19,352 bases of DNA, from assembly GCA_000436695.1 (NCBI GenBank), contig HF992625.1, positions 1 to 19,352 of the forward strand, read 5' to 3'. The notes under the pieces were generated by a model, which was given only the letters and a program-made list of their open reading frames with translations, searched no databases and was not told the DNA's origin. The position numbers and the translations under genes were made by a program. Position 1 is the first letter of the stretch, and each line of letters starts with the position of its first letter. This document shows, one piece after another, positions 15,945 through 19,352 of the stretch. The DNA comes from Prevotella sp. CAG:1185 (GTDB taxonomy: Bacteria > Bacteroidota > Bacteroidia > Bacteroidales > Bacteroidaceae).

Positions 15945-15996
15945 CGTAGCAAAAACATTATTCTATTTATTGAATAAAATTATTTTTCATGCTACG
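15945..15996 (-). repeat. Inverted repeat between endonuclease and second methylase genes
   Basis: CGTAGCA (15945-15951) and TGCTACG (15990-15996) with A/T-rich extensions that pair in part. It begins just past the endonuclease stop on the minus strand. Without a T run after it, it may be a weak terminator or an RNA processing site that sets the relative level of the last gene. Confidence 0.4.
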
Positions 15997-16001
15997 GCTA
16001 A

Positions 16002-16835
16002 TTATTTTAAAGTAGCAATAAAATCTTTTATAGTCGTGAGGTTGTAAATACTGGGAATAGCATAAAAAGCTTCTTCCAATTTATTGCTAGCCGAATGCCA
16101 ACCTTTTCCATCTGTAATCCAGACAAATTCAAAGCCATCAACAGAATTTATCTTTGGTGCCAACTCTGAATATGCTCTTGCTACTTCATTAAGTTTAGAA
16201 CCGCCACCGCTATAAAAGTTTACTTCAATAAGATATGTTTTATTTTCTGTTTCAACAACAAAATCAAAACGTTTTTTATCTTGGCCTAACACATTATCTA
16301 TAGAGGGATATTCTATTGAATATACTTCCTGACGAAACTTTATACCAGACTTTGTAAACTTATTTGCAATAAGTTCCTCCATCACATGACCACTTCGATT
16401 TTTACGAGCATTAGTGTCAAGTCCGACCTCAACACCGAACACATAATCTACCAAATTCTTTATCTGCCTATTTAAAAATATTTCTTCTAATCCTGTTTGC
16501 TTTATAAAAGTAATAACGCCATCAACCGTTTCAAAGTATTTTGATATATATTGGGATTTACCATCATTATTAAGAACCATCTTCTTGTCATTTGTTCTTA
16601 CAGCTATCAAAATATCAAGTACAGAAAATACGTTTGGATCATTATCCCAAAGGTCACGTATTGCCTGTTCTATATCCGTTCGACCAATTAGATAATTTAA
16701 TGTATTAAGTTTTATTGCTATAGAATTTACATTAGCACTACACTTTCTAAAATCAGTGTAAAATGCCAAATTGGTATTAGTTTCTAATAATTGAGACATA
16801 AATGTCTCAAAGTCTTGTTTTGTGTGTGCAATCAT
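16002..16835 (-). CDS. Type II restriction endonuclease, DpnII/MboI family
   Basis: A 277-residue endonuclease, expected to cut unmethylated GATC. The C-terminal half carries the family hallmark: RKNRSGHVMEELI (about 143-155), RFDFVVETENKTYLIEVNFY with D191 and E204-V205-N206, then SGGGSKLNEVARAYSELAPKI. This is a PD-(D/E)xK-like core in which the usual lysine position is an asparagine, as I recall for this family. Length is close to DpnII (about 290). It follows the Dam-like methylase with a one-base gap (stop at 16837, start at 16835), so translation is probably coupled and methylase is made first. It is AT-rich relative to genes outside the operon. Confidence 0.92.
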   Translation of the reverse strand: MIAHTKQDFETFMSQLLETNTNLAFYTDFRKCSANVNSIAIKLNTLNYLIGRTDIEQAIRDLWDNDPNVFSVLDILIAVRTNDKKMVLNNDGKSQYISKYFETVDGVITFIKQTGLEEIFLNRQIKNLVDYVFGVEVGLDTNARKNRSGHVMEELIANKFTKSGIKFRQEVYSIEYPSIDNVLGQDKKRFDFVVETENKTYLIEVNFYSGGGSKLNEVARAYSELAPKINSVDGFEFVWITDGKGWHSASNKLEEAFYAIPSIYNLTTIKDFIATLK

Positions 16836-16836
16836 T

Positions 16837-17787
16837 TTATATAGCTATAGATTCAACAATATTATTGGCCGGAACTAAAATATCAGCATTTTTACCGGTA
16901 ACAATTTCATAATTATGTATTAACAACTCTGTTAATTTTCCACGTTTACTTGCATTTGCGTTAATACCTCGCTTAGCCCAAACACGTTCTATAAAAAAAT
17001 TAGAATACAAATCCTCAAAGAATCTATCCTCAGGATTTTTTGCGCTACAATCACTATTACTCAACATCAATAAACATCCTTCATCAGACATTCGAGCAAA
17101 AAATTTTTCCAACCTGCGTTGCTCTTCATCATTAAAAGGCTCTTTCACGTATGAGTTAAAACTAGATGTGGCATTTAATGGACGATAAGGCGGATCAAAA
17201 TAAATAAATGTATTTGATCCATCAATATAATTTTCTACCTGAGTATAATCACCATGCAAAATTTCAACCTGTTGTAGAAGTTCGCTATCCGAACGTATAG
17301 TTTCCGCATCACATATAGTCGGATTGGCATATCTACCAAAAGGAACATTAAATTTACCTTTAGAATTTTCTCTATACAACCCGTTGAAACATGTACGATT
17401 CAAAAAAATGAACATCGCCGTATTCTCTATATCATTTGTATATTCCCCATTAAACGAATCACGCATTTTATAAAAATATTCTTGCCTGTGGTCATTATCA
17501 AATTTTCTGTATTCTTCTTGAATCTCAAACAATCGCTCTATTAATAGCTCAGGCTGAGCTTGTATAGTACGGTATGAAATAATCAAATTCAAACTTATAT
17601 CATTGATAATGGCACGTGAAATGTTTTTATGAGTACTAAGCATATGAAATAGCATTGCGCCACCTCCTACAAAAGGTTCAATGTATGTCATATCTTGCAT
17701 ATCATCAAATCCCGCAGGTAAATATGTCTCTATTTGTTGGAGCAATTGGCTTTTACCGCCAGCCCATTTTATGAAAGGTTTTGCCAT
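16837..17787 (-). CDS. Dam-family DNA adenine methylase (DpnM/MboA-like)
   Basis: A 316-residue alpha-class N6-adenine methyltransferase, probably modifying GATC. The N-terminal PFIKWAGGKSQLL (4-16) and the AdoMet motif EPFVGGGAM (37-45) precede the recognition domain, and FDPPY with D198-Y201 is the catalytic motif. Length is slightly over E. coli Dam (278) and in the range of DpnM (284) and relatives. It is the first gene of the restriction operon. A TATCTTTG box at 17816-17823 gives a leader of only about 20 bases. No controller (C) protein gene is present. The divergent upstream neighbour is tRNA-Ser with its terminator, so the operon sits beside a tRNA gene. Confidence 0.93.
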   Translation of the reverse strand: MAKPFIKWAGGKSQLLQQIETYLPAGFDDMQDMTYIEPFVGGGAMLFHMLSTHKNISRAIINDISLNLIISYRTIQAQPELLIERLFEIQEEYRKFDNDHRQEYFYKMRDSFNGEYTNDIENTAMFIFLNRTCFNGLYRENSKGKFNVPFGRYANPTICDAETIRSDSELLQQVEILHGDYTQVENYIDGSNTFIYFDPPYRPLNATSSFNSYVKEPFNDEEQRRLEKFFARMSDEGCLLMLSNSDCSAKNPEDRFFEDLYSNFFIERVWAKRGINANASKRGKLTELLIHNYEIVTGKNADILVPANNIVESIAI

Positions 17788-17815
17788 CTCTTAATAATTG
17801 CATTTCTTTAAGACA

Positions 17816-17823
17816 CAAAGATA
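17816..17823 (-). promoter_or_regulatory. -7 box of the restriction operon
   Basis: Minus-strand TATCTTTG, 29 bases before the methylase ATG at 17787. No TTTG is seen at the usual -33 distance. Confidence 0.55.
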
Positions 17824-17907
17824 CTAATAAAGAACGATATGATTCGCATTATAAGACAATTCTTAGAATTATTTAGTAGTTAATATATAAGAATATTCGT
17901 TTAATAA

Positions 17908-17946
17908 AAACAAAAGATGCGAACCACAAATGTGATTCGCATCTTT
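17908..17946 (-). terminator. Terminator of tRNA-Ser
   Basis: On the minus strand AAAGATGCGAAT-CAC (17946-17932) pairs with the facing arm down to 17913 with one mismatch, followed by TTTTGTTTTT. It lies a few bases past the tRNA 3' end and separates it from the restriction operon. Confidence 0.85.
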
Positions 17947-17950
17947 GCAA

Positions 17951-18039
<89 letters not shown>

Positions 18040-18080
18040 ATTGCCTTTGGATTGACAAGCTTTGTGTTCTAAAGCGAGTG

Positions 18081-18112
18081 CAAAGGTAAGGGGTTTTCAT
18101 GTAATCTCCAAA
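18081..18112 (-). promoter_or_regulatory. Promoter of tRNA-Ser
   Basis: On the minus strand TTTG (18112-18109), 20 bases, TACCTTTG (18088-18081), then CACTCGC, as in the tRNA-Lys promoter. Upstream of it, 18113-18318 is AT-rich without anything I can recognise. Confidence 0.85.
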
Positions 18113-18318
18113 TTTTTTGACGACTTTTTTCAAAAAAAGTGTGTTTTTCTTGTTTTTGAGCTGTTTTTACGGCGATTTAAGGAAGATTTGTGGCATAATA
18201 TTTATGATTTAAGTTGAGTAAAAGTAGAAAATAATATACGGCCGGAGTCAACATAATGATGAAAAAATAAATGTTTTGGAGTAAGAAAATCAGCAATTAA
18301 TAAGGAAAAAACTGTTTG

Positions 18319-18740
18319 AAATCAACAAAATTTAGAATTTAAAGTCAACCGAAATCAGGAATGTATATACAAGACAAAAAACAATAAAAGTTTTTGTTAA
18401 AAACTCGTCACTCGTCACATCAGAGATTAACACACTGATAATCAATAGGTTATAGTGTGACGAGTTAAAAATGAAACTCGTCACACTAATCATCACGACC
18501 TGCCGAAACGTGAAGTTTTGCGGGCAAAAATGGCGGAAATGGCTGGATGTGATGAGTTTAGAAATCAACTCGTCACATCTTATTTTACTGACATTCAACG
18601 AGTTAAGTCGCATTGTGACGAGTGACGAGTTTTCAACAATTTTTTTAGTATTAAAGTCAACCAATATCAGTAATAGGATTACAAGAAGTCAACTTTTTAT
18701 AGGAACAAACAAAAAACATATCAAACGAAATCAGGAAAAT
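18319..18740 (+). repeat. Dispersed TCAACCRAAATCAG motif around element copy 2
   Basis: A degenerate motif near TCAACCGAAATCAGGAAT recurs in direct orientation: 18321-18338 (weak), 18344-18362, 18656-18674 and 18721-18738. The two best copies flank element copy 2 at similar distances. A further copy lies inside element copy 1 (197-214) and an inverted one just outside it (360-376). Confidence 0.5.
18391..18642. repeat. Nested inverted-repeat element, copy 2
   Basis: The same architecture as 84-340: outer arms with CTCGTCACTCGTCAC (left) and its complement (right, 18614-18630); hairpin 18454-18466 with 18475-18487 (13 perfect pairs, 8-base loop); and hairpin 18546-18558 with 18567-18579 (13 pairs, one mismatch, 8-base loop). 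Distances between arms and hairpins differ from copy 1 by only a few bases. Spacers between the stems are alignable but far less alike than the stems. The exact ends are uncertain; the arms pair clearly from 18394 to 18639. Confidence 0.85.
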
Positions 18741-18794
18741 GTGCCATCGACAATAAAATTATATACTTTTAATGAAGAAAACATGAAAAAGCGC

Positions 18795-19038
18795 AATAAA
18801 AGGATATGTCTTTGGAGTAAAAGGACAATAAAATAGAAATATAAGAAAACACTAACCTGTTGCAGAAAGAATATCTTTCAACAAACAAAAGGATGTATCT
18901 TAGAAAACAAAAAGACACATATAATATTGCAAAAGGGCACCTTTTAGAAGGCAAAAGGATACCTTTTAAAACGTAAAAGGATGCCTTTTAGGATGCAAAA
19001 GGGCACATATCACACTGCAAAATGGCATCTTTAGAAGA
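18795..19038 (+). repeat. 22-bp degenerate tandem array upstream of mutS2
   Basis: About eleven units in a 22-base register. The clearest are 18929-18950, 18951-18972, 18973-18994, 18995-19016 and 19017-19038, with consensus GCAAAAGGRYACCTTTTARAA. Several are palindromic (AAAAGG-N3-CCTTTT). Units before 18929 are weaker, and the register slips by two bases near 18883. The array ends 144 bases before the mutS2 ATG. No long ORF uses it well. It may be a protein-binding array, a set of small RNA hairpins, or a neutral minisatellite. Confidence 0.75.
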
Positions 19039-19145
19039 CGTAAAACAAACATGATTAAAGCCTGAAGTTTGGCAACTTTGACGCTGCGACACGGCGAAAA
19101 ACAATGCGCCATACATGGGCACGATATAAAGATGTGATGATTTTA

Positions 19146-19177
19146 TTTGGCATTTCAGCAGGGTTGCACTACCTTTG
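19146..19177 (+). promoter_or_regulatory. Promoter of mutS2
   Basis: TTTG (19146-19149), 20 bases, TACCTTTG (19170-19177). The ATG at 19182 comes so soon after the -7 box that the transcript would have almost no leader. Confidence 0.75.
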
Positions 19178-19181
19178 CAGC

Positions 19182-19352
19182 ATGATTTATCCAAAGACGT
19201 TTGAAAGTAAGATAGGATTCGATGAAATCCGCACGCTTCTGCGCGAGCGCTGCCTCAGTACACTCGGCAAGGAGAGAATAGACAACATGACATTCTCGAG
19301 CGACGCAGAAGTGATAAACGAATGGCTGCAACAGGTGAAAGAGTTCAGACGG
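19182..19352 (+). CDS. mutS2: Endonuclease MutS2, N-terminal part
   Basis: The first 57 residues of a gene cut by the window end. MIYPKTFESKIGFDEIRTLL followed by LRERCLSTLGKERI and MTFSSD is the typical start of Bacteroidota MutS2. That protein is a MutS-like ATPase with a C-terminal Smr nuclease domain, not a mismatch-repair MutS, and is linked to control of recombination and ribosome rescue in other bacteria. The ATPase and Smr domains lie beyond the window. The start is fixed by the conserved N-terminus and the close promoter. Confidence 0.88.
   Translation, partial: MIYPKTFESKIGFDEIRTLLRERCLSTLGKERIDNMTFSSDAEVINEWLQQVKEFRR

Noticed and set aside
18332..18836. ORFs on both strands over element copy 2 (110 and 121 codons)
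   Set aside because: They arise because the palindromic arms have few stops. There is no signal peptide, domain or promoter, and composition is that of repeats.
18929..18994. AAAAGG-N3-CCTTTT units as further MarR operators
   Set aside because: The MarR sites read TTTTCC-N3-GGAAAA, the opposite arm order, so they are different palindromes despite similar composition.
18795..19038. 22-bp array as a CRISPR
   Set aside because: Units abut without unique spacers, the repeats are degenerate, and no cas genes are in view.

Overview
The window looks like chromosomal DNA from a Bacteroidales bacterium, most likely Prevotella or a close relative (Prevotellaceae). Promoter-like sites fit the Bacteroidota pattern (TTTG, about 20 bases, then TAnnTTTG). 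Shine-Dalgarno sites are absent, and the gene content (PorT-type beta-barrel protein, GH28 pectinase, DUF4186, homotetrameric-type glutamate synthase, MutS2) suits that group. Species level is inference.

Layout. 1-500: a 257-bp nested inverted-repeat element, then a leader. 503-1213: outer-membrane beta-barrel protein. 1286-2011: tRNA-Phe (+) and tRNA-Lys (-), convergent, each with its own terminator. 2158-3761: secreted GH28 polygalacturonase with its own promoter and a long leader. 3967-5367 (-): lone WbaP/WcaJ-type sugar-phosphate transferase. 5612-6961: NADPH-dependent glutamate synthase. 7027-7473 (-): DUF4186 protein. 7767-8642: MscS channel. 8874-11918: MarR-type regulator behind three palindromic operators, followed by a four-module sulfur-transfer fusion (CoA-disulfide-reductase-like, rhodanese, TusA, DsrE). 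12305-13324: PfkB/KdgK sugar kinase. 13444-14831 (-): DUF169 gene overlapping an AlkZ-related gene. 14969-17787 (-): complete DpnII/MboI-type GATC restriction-modification operon in the order Dam-like methylase, endonuclease, second methylase, more AT-rich than its surroundings. 17952-18039 (-): tRNA-Ser. 18113-19181: a kilobase without genes, holding a second copy of the nested inverted-repeat element, a dispersed TCAACC motif and a 22-bp tandem array. 19182-end: start of mutS2.

How the parts work together. The polygalacturonase and the probable 2-keto-3-deoxygluconate kinase could belong to one pectin/uronate route, although they are 8.5 kb apart. The MarR gene, its operators and the sulfur fusion form a self-contained, probably autoregulated unit for sulfane sulfur handling. 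The restriction operon fits a strong lack of GATC in the window: 18 sites by hand count where about 70 would be expected. Most genes are single units closed by strong hairpin terminators, several shared by convergent genes.

The least explained sequence is non-coding: the two element copies, each with eight GTGAYGAG-type half-sites in a fixed architecture, and the 22-bp array in front of mutS2.
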